In this document: piece by piece, positions 35,145 through 46,562 of the stretch
How positions within the stretch are numbered: position 1 is the first letter of the stretch
How the letters are laid out: each line of letters opens with the position of its first letter
Made by a program: the position numbers and the translations under genes
Notes under the pieces: model-generated
Database searches by the model: none
What the model was told of the DNA's origin: nothing
Seen by the model: only the letters and a program-made list of their open reading frames with translations
Source: Chaenocephalus aceratus
Taxonomy: Eukaryota > Chordata > Actinopteri > Perciformes > Channichthyidae
NCBI GenBank assembly: GCA_023974075.1
Contig: JAMFTG010000672.1
Span: 41,001-105,000, forward strand
Length of the DNA: 64,000 bases
Reading direction: 5' to 3'

Positions 35145-35424
35145 TGTGACGCCGACAATTAAGCGGCCCGACCAAGCAAGGAGGCAGAGGCAGAACGTCC
35201 AAAGATATAACCCGGTGTGGGCATTTATTAAATCATAAGCATATGACACAGCTTCAATCTGCTGCCCACGTGAACACAGCCACCAGCACCACAAGCATCT
35301 CTCTCACTACCAGCGCCCACAGAACGGGAAACAGAGCCTCATACCCACACACTAATCAGCACAACAGACTAGGTGAGGGGGAGGAGACACACAGGGCACC
35401 AGGTGCACACAATCAGCCGTAACA
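35145..35424 (-). mobile_element. Putative solo LTR (~280 bp)
   Basis: Read on the minus strand it starts TGTTACGGCTGATTG and ends GGCGTCACA (TG..CA) with a GTGCACCTGGTGCCCTGTG block, as in many fish LTRs. TGGTGTTGG follows the right edge, like a decayed primer site. No clear target duplication, so the call is tentative. Confidence 0.4.
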
Positions 35425-36001
35425 GACATGGGGGAGACGAAGACTTTTCAGAACCAGCAAACAGAGACAGACAGACCAAAACATTAAGCCGGCTTGAACT
35501 GTCCTTTTCTTTGCTTTGCCACTATGGGCGGCCAGCTTTGATAGATGTATTTGAACAGATTAAATCAGCTTTCAGAGGACAAAGCGTCCTTGTGAATATG
35601 TCCATTGGAGCTTAATGAATACATCCAGTCCCTGCGCATCTCCCTGAGCAGACGGAGCACCATGACCTTGATGATGGACTCTGCTAGGACTCAAGGGGCG
35701 GTCAGTAATAGTGAAGACTGTTTTATAAGGTGTCACACACAGTTACATTTCCCGTTGAAACATCCCTGAGCTTCACAGGGAAGCTAAGGGTGGCAATGAA
35801 GCAAATGGAGAAGCATTTAAAGTGATTGTAAAAGTAAATGTTCCATCAAAGAGAAAAATCACGCTGATGCAATTGTATGATAAGTGTAACATCTGCAGTC
35901 AGTGAATGATTCGCAGAAAGACGACACGACACCACGCAGGGCGGAGAGACCTGACCCTCCCTCAGAGACAAATTAACACCGGGGCATCATTTTGCATAAA
36001 C
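35425..36001. other. Non-coding stretch, no gene seen
   Basis: Nothing recognised; an 80-codon ORF at 35373-35615 has no domain. Confidence 0.4.
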
Positions 36002-36229
36002 GAAGGCAAGGCAAGTTTATAAAGCACCTTTCAACACAAAGCAATTCAATTCAAAGTGCTTTTAAGAAAGGTGCCACGGAAACACACAGAAGAGCGTTGA
36101 AAAACAGTCATTCAAAAACAAAGATTACCACAGGTATTAAATACATGAATACAAGGTGCAGTGCGAGATGTGAGTAGTTCAATTGAAAGCAGCGGCAAAT
36201 CGAAAGGTCTTCAGCCTGGATTTAAAAGT
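36002..36229 (-). mobile_element. L2-like LINE 3' end, minus strand
   Basis: AAGGCAAGGCAAGTTTATAA, CAATTCAAAGTGCTTTTAAG and GAGTAGTTCAATTGAAAGCA parallel the tail region at 21090-21300. The following TTCCCAACTTGGGATCAATA block (36238 on) is another common fish retroposon end. Confidence 0.7.
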
Positions 36230-36320
36230 AGAAGTATTTCCCAACTTGGGATCAATAAAGTTCTTCTTGTCTTATCTTCAGCAAAACGGAAAGTTTCCTC
36301 ACTATTTTATTATTATTATT

Positions 36321-36370
36321 TGTTAGTTTGTCTCGTTACATTTCCCCCACCACACACACACACATTCACT
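36321..36370. repeat. Left copy of a ~50-bp direct repeat flanking the 36.4-39.3 kb element
   Basis: TTTGTTAGTTTGTCTCGTTA followed by CATTTCCCCCACCACACACA recurs with few changes at 39284-39340 (GGTTAGTTTGTCTCGGTAAA, then TTTCCACCACAACAC and a CA run). Confidence 0.75.
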
Positions 36371-36376
36371 CACACA

Positions 36377-39281
36377 CAGAGATGGCTAAAGTACACACAT
36401 CCTTCACTCAAGTAGAAGTACAGATACTCGTGTTTAAGAATACTCTGGTGAAAGTACTGACTAAACTTCTTTACTAGGTATTTGGGTTCAACATGTAAGA
36501 AGTAGAAAGTACAGGTATTTGAGTTCAACATGTAAGAAGTAGAAAGTACAGGTATTTGGGTTCAACATGTAAGAAGTAGAAAGTACAGGTATTTGAGTTC
36601 AACATGTGAGAAGTAGAAAGTACAGGTATTTGTGTTCAACATGTAAGAAGTAGAAAGTACAGGTATTTGAGTTCAACATGTAAGAAGTAGAAAGTACAGG
36701 TATTTGGGTTCAACGTGTAAGAAGTAGAAAGTACAGGTATTTGTGTCCAACATGTGAGAAGTAGAAAGTACAGGTATTTGGGTTCAACATATGAGAAGTA
36801 GAAAGTACAGGTATTTGAGTTCAACATGTTAGAAGTAGAAAGTACAGGTATTTGAGTTCAACATGTAAGAAGTAGAAAGTACAGGTATTTGGGTTCAACG
36901 TGTAAGAAGTAGAAAGTACAGGTATTTGAGTTCAACATGTGAGAAGTAGAAAGTACAGGTATTTGTGTCAACAGGTAAAGTAGAAAGTACAGGTATTTGA
37001 GTTCAACATGTAAGAAGTAGAAAGTACAGGTATTTGGTTCAACGTGTAAGAAGTAGAAAGTACAGGTATTTGAGTTCAACATGTAAGAAGTAGAAAGTAC
37101 AGGTATTTGAGTTCAACATGTAAGAAGTAGAAAGTACAGGTATTTGAGTTCAACAGTGAGAAGTAGAAAGTACAGGTATTTGTGTTCAACAGTAAGAAGT
37201 AGAAAAGTACAGGTATTTGAGTTCAACATGTAAGAAGTAGAAAGTACAGGTATTTGGGTTCAACGTGTAAGAAGTAGAAAGTACAGGTATTTGAGTTCAA
37301 CATGTAAGAAGTAGAAAGTACAGGTATTTGAGTTCAACATGTGAGAAGTAGAAAGTACAGGTATTTGTGTTCAACGTGTAAGAAGTAGAAAGTACAGGTA
37401 TTTGGGTTCAACGTGTAAGAAGTAGAAAGTACAGGTATTTGGTTCAACATGTAAGAAGTAGAAATACAGGTATTTGTGTCCAACATGTGAGAAGTAGAAA
37501 GTACAGGTATTTGGGTTCAACATATGAGAAGTAGAAAGTACAGGTATTTGAGTTCAACATGTTAGAAGTAGAAAGTACAGGTATTTGTTCAACATGTAAG
37601 AAGTAGAAAGTACAGGTATTTGTGTTCAACTTGTAAGAAGTAGAAAGTACAGGTATTTGAGTTCAACATGTAGAAGTAGAAAGTACAGGTATTTGAGTTC
37701 AACATGTAAGAAGTAGAAAGTACAGGTATTTGAGTTCAACATGTAAGAAGTAGAAAGTACAGGTATTTGTGTTCAACATGTAAGAAGTAGAAAGTACAGG
37801 TATTTGAGTTCAACATGTAAGAAGTAGAAAGTACAGGTATTTGAGTTCAACATGTAAGAAGTAGAAAGTACAGGTATTTGAGTTCAACTTAAGAAGTAGA
37901 AAGTACAGGTATTTGAGTTCAACATGTAAGAAGTAGAAAGTACAGGTATTTGAGTTCAACATGTAAGAAGTAGAAAGTACAGGTATTTGTGTTCAACATG
38001 TAAGAAGTAGAAAGTACAGGTATTTGTTCAACATGTAAGAAGTAGAAAGTACAGGTATTTGAGTTCAACATGAAGAAGTAGAGTACAGTACTTGTGTTCA
38101 AATGTAAGAAGTAGAAAGTACAGGTATTTGTTCAACATGTAAGAAGTAGAAAGTACAGGTATTTGTGTTCAACATGTAAGAAGTAGAAAGTACAGGTATT
38201 TGAGTTCAACATGAGAGAAGTAGAAAGTACAGGTATTTGTGTTCAACATGTAAGAAGTAGAAAGTACAGGTATTTGAGTTCAACATGTAAGAAGTAGAAA
38301 GTACAGGTATTTGAGTTCAACATGTAAGAAGTAGAAAGTACAGATATTTGTGTTCAACATGTAAGAAGTAGAAAGTACAGGTATTTGTGTTCAACATGTA
38401 AGAAGTAGAAAGTACAGGTATTTGAGTTCAACATGAGAGAAGTAGAAAGTACAGGTATTTGAGTTCAACATGTAAGAAGTAGAAAGTACAGGTATTTGAG
38501 TTCAACTGTAAGAAGTAGAAAGTACAGGTATTTGAGTTCAACATGAGAAGAAGTAGAAAGTACAGATATTTGTGTTCAACATGTAAGAAGTAGAAAGTAC
38601 AGGTATTTGTGTTCAACATGTAAGAAGTAGAAAGTACAGGTATTTGTGTTCAACATGTAAGAAGTAGAAAAGTACAGGTATTTGAGTTCAACATGAGAGA
38701 AGTAGAAAGTACAGGTATTTGTTTCAACATGTAAGAAGTAGAAAGTACAGGTATTTGAGTTCAACATGTAAGAAGTAGAAAGTACAGGTATTTGAGTTCA
38801 ACATGTAAGAAGTAGAAAGTACAGGTATTTGAGTTCAATGTAAGAAGTAGAAGTACAGGTATTTGAGTTCAACATCTAAGAAGTAGAAAGTACAGGTATT
38901 TGAGTTCAACATCTAAGAAGTAGAAAGTACAGGTATTTGTGTTCAACATGTAAGAGTAGAAAGTACAGGTATTTGAGTTCAACATCTAAGAAGTAGAAAG
39001 TACAGGTATTTGAGTTCAACATGCAAGAAGTAGAAAGTACAGGTATTTGAGTTCAACATGTAAGAAGTAGAAAGTACAGGTATTTGAGTTCAACATCTAA
39101 GAAGTAGAAAGTACAGGTATTTGAGTTCAACATCTAAGAAGTAGAAAGTACAGGTATTTGAGTTCAACATGTAAGAAGTAGAAAGTACAGGTATTTGAGT
39201 TCAACATGTAAGAAGTAGAAAGTAAGGTATTTGAGTTCAACATGTAAGAAGTAGAAAGTACTCCACTACTTCCCACCTCTG
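36377..39281. mobile_element. Dispersed element with CAGAGGTGG ends, expanded by a 37-bp array
   Basis: Left end CAGAGATGGCTAAAGTACAC; right end ACTCCACTACTTCCCACCTC then TG, giving imperfect inverted ends CAGAGRTGG. Between a ~95-bp left arm (ACTCAAGTAGAAGTACAGAT) and a ~20-bp right arm lies only tandem repeat. The ends resemble the common fish 'CAGAGGTGG..' repeat. Confidence 0.7.
36470..39262. repeat. 37-bp minisatellite, about 75 copies
   Basis: The unit contains GTATTTGAGTTCAACATGTA and AGAAGTAGAAAGTACAG. Variants alternate GAG/GTG/GGG before TTCAAC; short deletions are scattered. Although also 37 bp long, it is unrelated in sequence to the 7113-9700 array. Confidence 0.95.
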
Positions 39282-39283
39282 TT

Positions 39284-39311
39284 GGTTAGTTTGTCTCGGT
39301 AAATTTCCACC

Positions 39312-39373
<62 letters not shown>
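39284..39373. repeat. Right copy of flanking direct repeat plus (CA)n
   Basis: Second copy of the GTTAGTTTGTCTCG sequence, followed by ~28 CA units (39318-39373). Confidence 0.85.
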
Positions 39374-39374
<1 letters not shown>

Positions 39375-40362
39375 CTGACCTATGAGTCATCCTGGCTTCA
39401 CTACAGACTCTCTCTCTGTAAACCTCTTCTTGTCACAGATGGATTCCGCAGACAGCCGCAGTCTTGGAGCTGCTTCCTGTCTCTCTCCGGGCACTCAGCG
39501 ACCGCCAGCATCAGGCCCAGTTTAACCGGCAATTAAAAGCCTAATTCCTCATCGCTCACGACAACGGGGAAGGTGCAGGGGCCGGATCAACCCGAGCAAA
39601 AAGCCCTGGGCAATGACCCACTAACACTGAATGTGAGAGTGGGGCTTCAATGCTTCCAGACTAATGTGGGGGGGCATCAGCTGCAGAACGGGCGTAACAC
39701 CGGCAGGCTCTTTGTGCAGAAATCACTCACGGCTTTATGGGAATTTGAAATTGCCCAATCTGTTTCCTGAATTGATCTTCTGCGGTGAGGTTATTGGCAA
39801 GTGCACGTTGAAAAGAAAAAGGATGCATGCGTCAGGCTCGATCACTCACACATATATCAGGTTAGTGGGAGCGCTGTGTGAGGATTATAAAATACAATGT
39901 ACTGGACGAATGCACTTATTGTGATTATTCTTTGACTGATTTTGCGAGAACAATTAAGGAAGGAATGATAATTTCTCATCATGAAAAATGTATTGATGAT
40001 CATGGTGTGCTTTATTTAAAGTTCCAAACTAATATATTTTGTTTAGTCTTTGGAACAATATTTGCAGGTCCGAAAAATAATATTTAAGACGTATTCGGTC
40101 ACATTGTGCGTCCTGCGATTTCAAAATGGCAGTTTTGATCAACTCGATTAATTATGCAGCCCTATAGCTTCGTTGAATCAAATCAACGTTTAGTTAAATA
40201 GCCAAACATCACAAAACCTGGTTGGCTTTACAGATTAACAGACATAGACGACAGCTTAAAATATAGTTTAAAGTTACAAGAAAATGATAAAAGACATGAA
40301 AGAACGTGAAGTACAAATAGATGGAAAATAAAACGAGATGAAATACATCAAAAATACAATAA
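39374..40362. other. Non-coding stretch, no gene seen
   Basis: Several 60-90-codon ORFs (39573-40087) without recognisable domains. No repeat ends identified. Confidence 0.4.
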
Positions 40363-40879
40363 CAGGGTCTACGCAGGCATCCTGAATTCAAATGCAAGAC
40401 CTTTTAAGACCCTTTCCATACATTTTAAGACCTCATCTCCACTTGGAGTTTTAACCGGTTACCTTGGCGACACACTTTACTTCACATTGACAATATACAG
40501 TATTGATTGTGCTTCCTCCTTATCTTCCAACCATTTGGACGCAGACTTGCATTTCCCCATAACGATGTTGCTTAGCAACCGGCGTAAACGGACCTTCGCG
40601 TGCTATCAAGCAGTGAGCGTGCGATGTCCTGTTCAGATGACGTCAAACCCAACGGGATGCCATCAATAAACTACACAGAATCACACGACACACCTACGCC
40701 ATGACTACATTCAGGCAGACGGCAGAACACAACCTCTCTGGACCATTTAGATACTTATTGAAAACAAGATACAAAATGTAATACCTTGGAAAATACCGTT
40801 TAATACTTTTCAATAGCCTTGTTTTCGCTAAATTGATTTATCAACTTTTAATACTTTTTAAGACCCCGCGGACCCCCTG
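40363..40879. mobile_element. MITE with CAGGGGGTC-type ends (~517 bp)
   Basis: Left CAGGGTCTACGCAGGC and right GACCCCGCGGACCCCCTG are imperfect inverted repeats. Subterminal AAGACCTTTTAAGACC and CTTTTTAAGACCCC blocks are also inverted. ATAACA occurs at both boundaries and may include the target duplication. Non-coding. Confidence 0.6.
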
Positions 40880-41657
40880 ATAACAAAACAATAAAAACAA
40901 TACAAATAAATACAGTAACAATAAGATAAGAAGCAATTAATAGAGTAAACATACAATAAGAAAAAAACAAATAAATAGTCAAAAAACTATAAAAAAAAAA
41001 AAAAAAAACTATAAAAACAATATCATAAATACCATATGTAGAAGGAGTCCAAACTCAGGGTAACCTTAAACCAGCTCTAACAGTATATGCATTTCCTTTT
41101 TAAGTATGCTTTCACCACCGTGCCATAAATAAAACAAGACATCGTTTTAAGGCAGAATTATTGGATGTATTAAATCTGCAGTTTCACATCCATTGCACCT
41201 CCGGCGATTCCACTTCACAGACATCTTTTAGCTTCCTCCTCTCTTAAAAACAGCCAGTGTTTACTCTCCTTCGAGCTCTTCAGTATCTGTGCCAAGAACA
41301 TATCCCTCAGAGAGTCTGAGATGTATTAAACCCCCCCCTCCCCGGTGGCATCTCTTCAGGAAACTGTTCAGTGTGAAAGGCTGTCTGTCACGATCAGCTT
41401 GCATCACAGATTAAAAGCTCCACGCAGGGATCTCTCTCCCTGGGATCGGATAGTTGATTGTTTTTCATTTAGGCACGGACGATGCGTCTCCGTATGGGGA
41501 AATTAAGCGCTTGTGATGTGCTACCTCAAAAGCTAAAGATGGTGGATGTTGTCACGTCTGTCTTCTAAAAACATTACTTTCCCTTTTCAACAGCTCACCT
41601 CTGGCTGCAGAGAACTCGCGCTACATGGTTTCCCAAATCGGGATCAATAAAGTGTCC
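40880..41657. other. Non-coding, A-rich stretch
   Basis: ATAAAAACAATAC-type low complexity and a poly-A run near 40989-41007. A retroposon-like end CGGGATCAATAAAGTG lies at 41639-41654 just before the TATC repeat. Confidence 0.45.
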
Positions 41658-41688
41658 ATTTATCTATATCTATCCGTCTATCTATCCG

Positions 41689-41719
<31 letters not shown>

Positions 41720-42086
41720 ATATATATATCTATATCTATCTATCTATCTATCCGTCTATCTATCTATCTATATAGTCTATCTATATCTATCGATCAATAT
41801 CTACATCTATCTATCTATCTATATATATCTATCTATATATCTAGCTATCTATATATCCATCCGTCTATCTATCCGTCTATCTATCTATCCATCTATCTAT
41901 CTATCTATCTATCTATCTATATATCTATCTATATATCTATCCGTCTATCTATCCATCTATCTATCTATCTATATATCTATCCGTCTATCTATCCATCTAT
42001 CTATCTATCTATATATCTATCCGTCTATCTATCCATCTATCTATCTATAGTCTATCCGTCCATCTATATATCCGTCTATCTATCAT
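41658..42086. repeat. (TATC)n tetranucleotide microsatellite, ~430 bp
   Basis: TATC units mixed with CCGTC and TATA variants, directly after GGGATCAATAAAGTG. It is probably an expanded retroposon tail. Confidence 0.95.
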
Positions 42087-42104
42087 GACAAAGAAAGTAC
42101 TTAA

Positions 42105-42482
42105 AGGTAGTGTAGGTAAGAATGGAAAAACCAGCTCGAGTGCGCTAGAATTTGAAAGTACGCAGCCGAAAAAAATCTGCCCCTTCCTTCAGACTTCCTC
42201 ACAGAGCCCCTCCCCCAACACACACGAACGCGCACATGACCAATGAGGGCACGAGGTAAGTCTGTGCCCCGATGGAAGGCTGACAGGCAGGGAGGCCATC
42301 CAGTTACTTTAGCCGGCTCAGATGATTGGTCGAGCTTTTTACAGCGCCACGGCTTCCACAGGTGAGATGTTTTTATGGATGTATTGTCAAAGCACTTCAG
42401 ATATTCATTGCTATCGGGATGTCAAGAGCATTCCATGGAATATAACATAAAGTGTATCTGAAGTGAGTTACCTCCCCCACCT
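42105..42482 (+). mobile_element. TTAA-flanked MITE, family M1 (copy 3)
   Basis: TTAA at 42101-42104 and 42483-42486. Begins AGGTAGTGTAGGTAAG and ends TTACCTCCCCCACCT. Full length, 378 bp. Confidence 0.9.
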
Positions 42483-42486
42483 TTAA

Positions 42487-43639
42487 GTATGCTTTAAGCG
42501 ACATGTATTTTATACAGGATTCAAAGATGAAATAATAAAGGAAAACAAATGAAACGATCATGCATGAAAACGGCTTATTGGGGTTAGGTAAAACATCATG
42601 GTTAGCCTCAAAATAAGTACATGTTTTCACATTGTTTAAACACAAATTAGGATAAAAGTAGACATTGATGCACAATCAAACAGGGGAGATTAGTAACCCG
42701 GTGTCAGCTACTCAAAATTATAGAAAATGAATTCCGTACATTCTCAACACATTTGATTATCTGCTCTAGTCATATTCCCCATAGGTCAAATATCTCACTT
42801 CAATAATGGCTAAACGGAAAGCCTTCAGAAATGGATCAACAGCTTGAAAGCTCACATCCTCAGATCACAGTCTGCGAACCTGTGATCTTTAAGGTGCTGC
42901 AAAAGGATGTTGAGCAGAAAAGTGCCGATTACCTCGCAGAGAAACAACAGGTGGTTCATCCGGGAGTTTAAGAGTAGATACAAAGTCAAAGCGGCTCTCA
43001 TCAGTGTACTGTTTACGTAAAACAATTCGGGCCAAAAAACTTGTCCGGAAAGATTTGAATGTCCCGAACACATGGTGGAAATGTCGGTCTAATACTATCC
43101 GTGTGTTGGTAGGAAGATCACTGTGGCATGGAGGTTTATGTTGTACTGAAAGTACTACTTTAATATAAGACCTCGTCAATAACCGTGTGCATTACTCAAA
43201 ATAATAAACACTGTGCAAGCAAAAAGGAATTTCCCTTTAAGATGACAGATTCTTAAAATACAGAATAAAAACAACTTGTAATCAAACCCAAATACAGGTA
43301 ACCAAGGCTACGAGAAAACACTAGTTCTCACACACTTGTTCGTAAAAGTACTGCGCTCACATTTGCATAAAAAGCAAGAAATCCATGGGACTTATTCCAC
43401 TCGAAGTAAACCAGTACTAGAAAAAAGGTGACGCCGTTTGCTTAAAATCAGTATTGATAATAATAATAATAAATCAATTTTATATAGCGCTTTTCTGAAC
43501 CCAAAGACGCTTTACATTTGATTGATTGATTTGATGTATTGCAATACGTAACACCACCATCCTAGCTATTTGAAACCAACCACAATCTAGATATTAGCAA
43601 CCCTCCCAAAATAGTCCTACTTTTAAGGAGTTCAAAACA
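42487..43639. other. Non-coding stretch with a short L2-like tail
   Basis: TTTTATATAGCGCTTTTCTG near 43479 with AAGACGCTTTACATTTGATT resembles an inverted LINE tail. Otherwise nothing recognised. Confidence 0.4.
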
Positions 43640-44109
43640 ATGTGTCCTCAACACAAACTGATGGATCCAAACGCACGACCCAGACAAAGTCTTAAAAGTA
43701 TCTTTAATTACAAAGATCCGGAAATTCCTTTTAACAAAGTAGGTACTGGAATGAACAAAAAGCGCTCACAAGGAGGAGAAACCATGCATAACAAAAAGAC
43801 TTAAGAAAGAAACGTAAGCCTACAAAATTAACAAAACCTGACATGAGAGAAAGCGATCCTTTCTGAGCTGAGGCTTGGCACGACCATTCGGGGAAACACC
43901 ACGAGGAACCGACACAGGACAGGCGAGAGACAGGACTATTTAAACATGAGGTGAGTGGGGACAGGTGGACACAATCAGGGCGGGGCAGACGCTGATGAAG
44001 GCGGGAAAAACACGCGGGGCGAGGAAGACACAGGGCCTGAAATTAAAGACAAGAGGTAAGTACAAAATAAAACAGGAAATGGAAAACGAGACATGACAAT
44101 AAACACAAA
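43640..44109. repeat. Unclassified repeat-like sequence, left part
   Basis: GACTATTTAAACATGAGGTG, ACAGGTGGACACAATCAGGG and AACAGGAAATGGAAAACGAG are of a kind found repeatedly in fish genomes beside LTR and DNA elements. Boundaries and class not determined. The MITE at 44110 may interrupt it. Confidence 0.3.
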
Positions 44110-44562
44110 GGGTGCGTCTCACTTCGGTTATTTTTCATTTCCTCGCTCCTCGGGCTCGGTCTCACCGGAAGTTGATTTGTCTGCGCCGTCTTGAGGAGCG
44201 TCCCCGTGGCCTTATTTGTCTCGGAGGAGCGATAATCGAGGAACTACCAGACCATTCTCCGTTGAAATCCTCAGACACTCGCCCCGCCCCCTTACTGTGT
44301 ATCGCTCACTGATTGGACGATGCAGCGCATGCACCGATCTGGCTGCTGTCGGACGATCAGCTGTGCGGCGTCGTCACAAACGGACGTCGCTTCTCGTGAC
44401 GCTCCGGAGGAAAGGACGTCCCATTGCTCTTAGAACTAATTTCCCTGCTTCTCGTGGTTTCCTTGCGTCTCTCCGTGCTTCCCTGGTGGGAGGGACTAGT
44501 CGCAGGGAAACGACGCAAGTGAAGGACGCAAGGAATCCATTTAACCGAAGTGAGATGCAGCC
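44110..44562. mobile_element. MITE with GGSTGCRTCTCACTTCGGTTA ends (453 bp)
   Basis: Left GGGTGCGTCTCACTTCGGTT (44110 on) and right AACCGAAGTGAGATGCAGCC (to 44562) are inverted complements with two mismatches. No coding capacity. TIR style resembles 13853 and 24260. Confidence 0.75.
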
Positions 44563-45593
44563 AGAGACTGACTAGAGATGAAGGATCTAAATAAACAACG
44601 TGACCAGACGTGAAAAAACATGAAAATGAAATAATACATAAACATAACCAACACATTTGACGAGACGCAATGCAATAACGATAAAGCATTGAACATCAGA
44701 AAGCAACGTATGCAACACCATAGTTGTTTGATTACAAACCCAATGCATTTAGATCCTCTCTCGAAGGGGCTCCAGGAGTTTAAGTGAACCACCGTAATAA
44801 CGATGATGTATGGGACTCAGGTTAAACCCACCGTCTCTAATGAAAGCTAAAAGAAAAGAGATTGATGTTTCTTTATTTCGTTAAAACACAGCTTATTATA
44901 TTTCAGTCCAACAACCAAACGGATATTCTCGACCACGCCTTTGGGAGAGAGCACTTGTAATCCAATCACGAGGACCTTTCGTATTTATATCTGACGTTGT
45001 GTGTATGATTTATTAATGCAGTGTAATCTCACAACAGGAGGGGGAGGCCGGAGAGCAGGACCTGACCGGCGGAGAGAAGGAAAGCTCTGATGATAAATGA
45101 TTCAAGAGATGTGTGCAGTGGGAGTTCTGGGATCCAGAGGAGGATCAACATGTACGGTAATATGAGGTAGTAACATGTACTGATCAAAAGGGCAGTTATG
45201 CTGACATTAAAAGGCGGAATAACTGAGATTATTAGGTTGACAAACAGCCAAAAACCACGAAGAAATCCTTCTGCAATTCTCCCTAAAATCTTGTTTATAC
45301 CAAAGACCATTTAATAGATACCAGATTGGTCAAATATAACAACGATCACGACTTTATGTTCACACTCAGGCTGGATATAACCTCACAGGACGAGCACCCA
45401 ATCATGCAATCAAGTTCAGGGAACACTTAACCATCTTAATTATACCAAAACACAAACTACGGTTAAACACAGCTAAACACAAAGTACAATCGAGGTTGAG
45501 GGGGACATTATACGTTAGTATTTTGGTCATAAACCACGTACAATTTTGAACTAGTAACAAGTCCACGTTTAACTTGCAGCTTGGTTTAATAAC
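44563..45593. other. Non-coding stretch, no gene seen
   Basis: A 93-codon hydrophobic minus-strand ORF at 45029-45310 is the only notable frame. It lacks a family match or supporting signals and was not called. Confidence 0.4.
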
Positions 45594-45655
45594 CTTTGAA
45601 TTGCCTCTGTGTCTGAAAATGTACCTTATAAATAAACGTACCTTACCGTAGCAAA
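45594..45655 (+). mobile_element. L2-like LINE 3' tail
   Basis: CCTTTGAATTGCCTCTGTGT then ACCTTATAAATAAACGTACC, a diverged form of the tail at 10090-10150. Confidence 0.6.
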
Positions 45656-45666
45656 ATATTCCCTGA

Positions 45667-45990
45667 CGGCCCGTCCACACGGCGGCGTGCGTTGAAGCAA
45701 CGCGTCTGCCCATTCACTTTGAATGGGGTGACGTAACGACTTGCCGAACTGCATTGTGGGAGCATCCCTTCGCTTTGCTCGCGTTGCTCGCTTCAAAAGT
45801 TGAGCAATGTTCAACTTTTGAAGCTTCGACGGAAACGTCAGCCAATCAAATCATATGCCAGTACAAGCTCTAGCCAATCAAACCGCGTGCTTGTGTGTCC
45901 GGGGCGGGAGATTCATGTGATTGGTTGTTGGTCGAGTTTCAGACACGCCCACCGGCAAGCTTCAACGCACGCTGCCATGTGGACGCTGCG
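45667..45990. mobile_element. hAT-like MITE (324 bp) with central hairpin
   Basis: Ends CGTCCACACGGCGGCGTGCG and its inverse CGCACGCTGCCATGTGGACG match with two mismatches. At the centre a perfect 13-bp stem (CTTCAAAAGTTGA 45791-45803 with TCAACTTTTGAAG 45811-45823) makes the element near-foldback. Non-coding. Confidence 0.75.
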
Positions 45991-45992
45991 TA

Positions 45993-46562
45993 AGAGCCAA
46001 TGAATATATAGAGTTTTTGTAGGTCAAACAGTTGGTGCTATAGAAAAGCCAGGGGATCAGCAGCTGTGAATATCTGTACCAAAGTGAGGTAATCCAACTA
46101 ATAACTTATACATGCCAGTGGCAATGGATTAAAAGACTGACTGACTGACAGATGGACAGACGTTAGTGGCTTTAAACTATTTGCATTTGTTTAGTGTACT
46201 TGAACAAATGCATTTCCTTTTTATAAGTCCTAAAAGACCCAAGTACTCAGAGAGTGATGCACAAGTTACTCTTTTAACATCTGAAGTGTGCAGAAGAACA
46301 GCAACATCAATGCTGTAAACGCTTTTGACTTTAAGAAGCGGAGGTCTCGCTGAAAAAACAGCAACATCAAAGACCAGGACCGTGACGATTTCAGAGTGTC
46401 ACAGAGGTGGGAGGTAACTAAGGAATTGTCCTCAAGTACAATTTTGAGGTACTTGTACTTTATTTCAGTATTTCCATGTAATGCTACTTTGTACTTCTAC
46501 TCCATTACAATTATGTAATACCTTTAGTTACGTTACAGATGTTGACTAATGATGTGAATACA
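45993..46562 (+). repeat. Tandem segmental duplication, copy 1
   Basis: From GAGCCAATGAATATATAG through GATCAGCAGCTGTGAA, CTTATACATGCCAGTGG, GATGGACAGACGTTAGTGGC, CTCAGAGAGTGATGCACAAG and a fragment of the 'tacttgag' repeat. It retains an uninterrupted target (TTA at 46172-46174) that carries a MITE in copy 2. Confidence 0.8.

Noticed and set aside
36636..38767. Series of 60-74-codon minus-strand ORFs (NTCTFYFLHVE type)
   Set aside because: Frames of the second 37-bp array; each stops at unit variants.
41625..42050. 141-codon Tyr/Leu/Ser/Ile ORF
   Set aside because: Translation of the (TATC)n microsatellite.
45029..45310. 93-codon hydrophobic minus-strand ORF resembling a small membrane protein
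   Set aside because: No family match, no promoter or splice context, and hydrophobic frames arise often in AT-rich DNA. Would need conservation to be believed.
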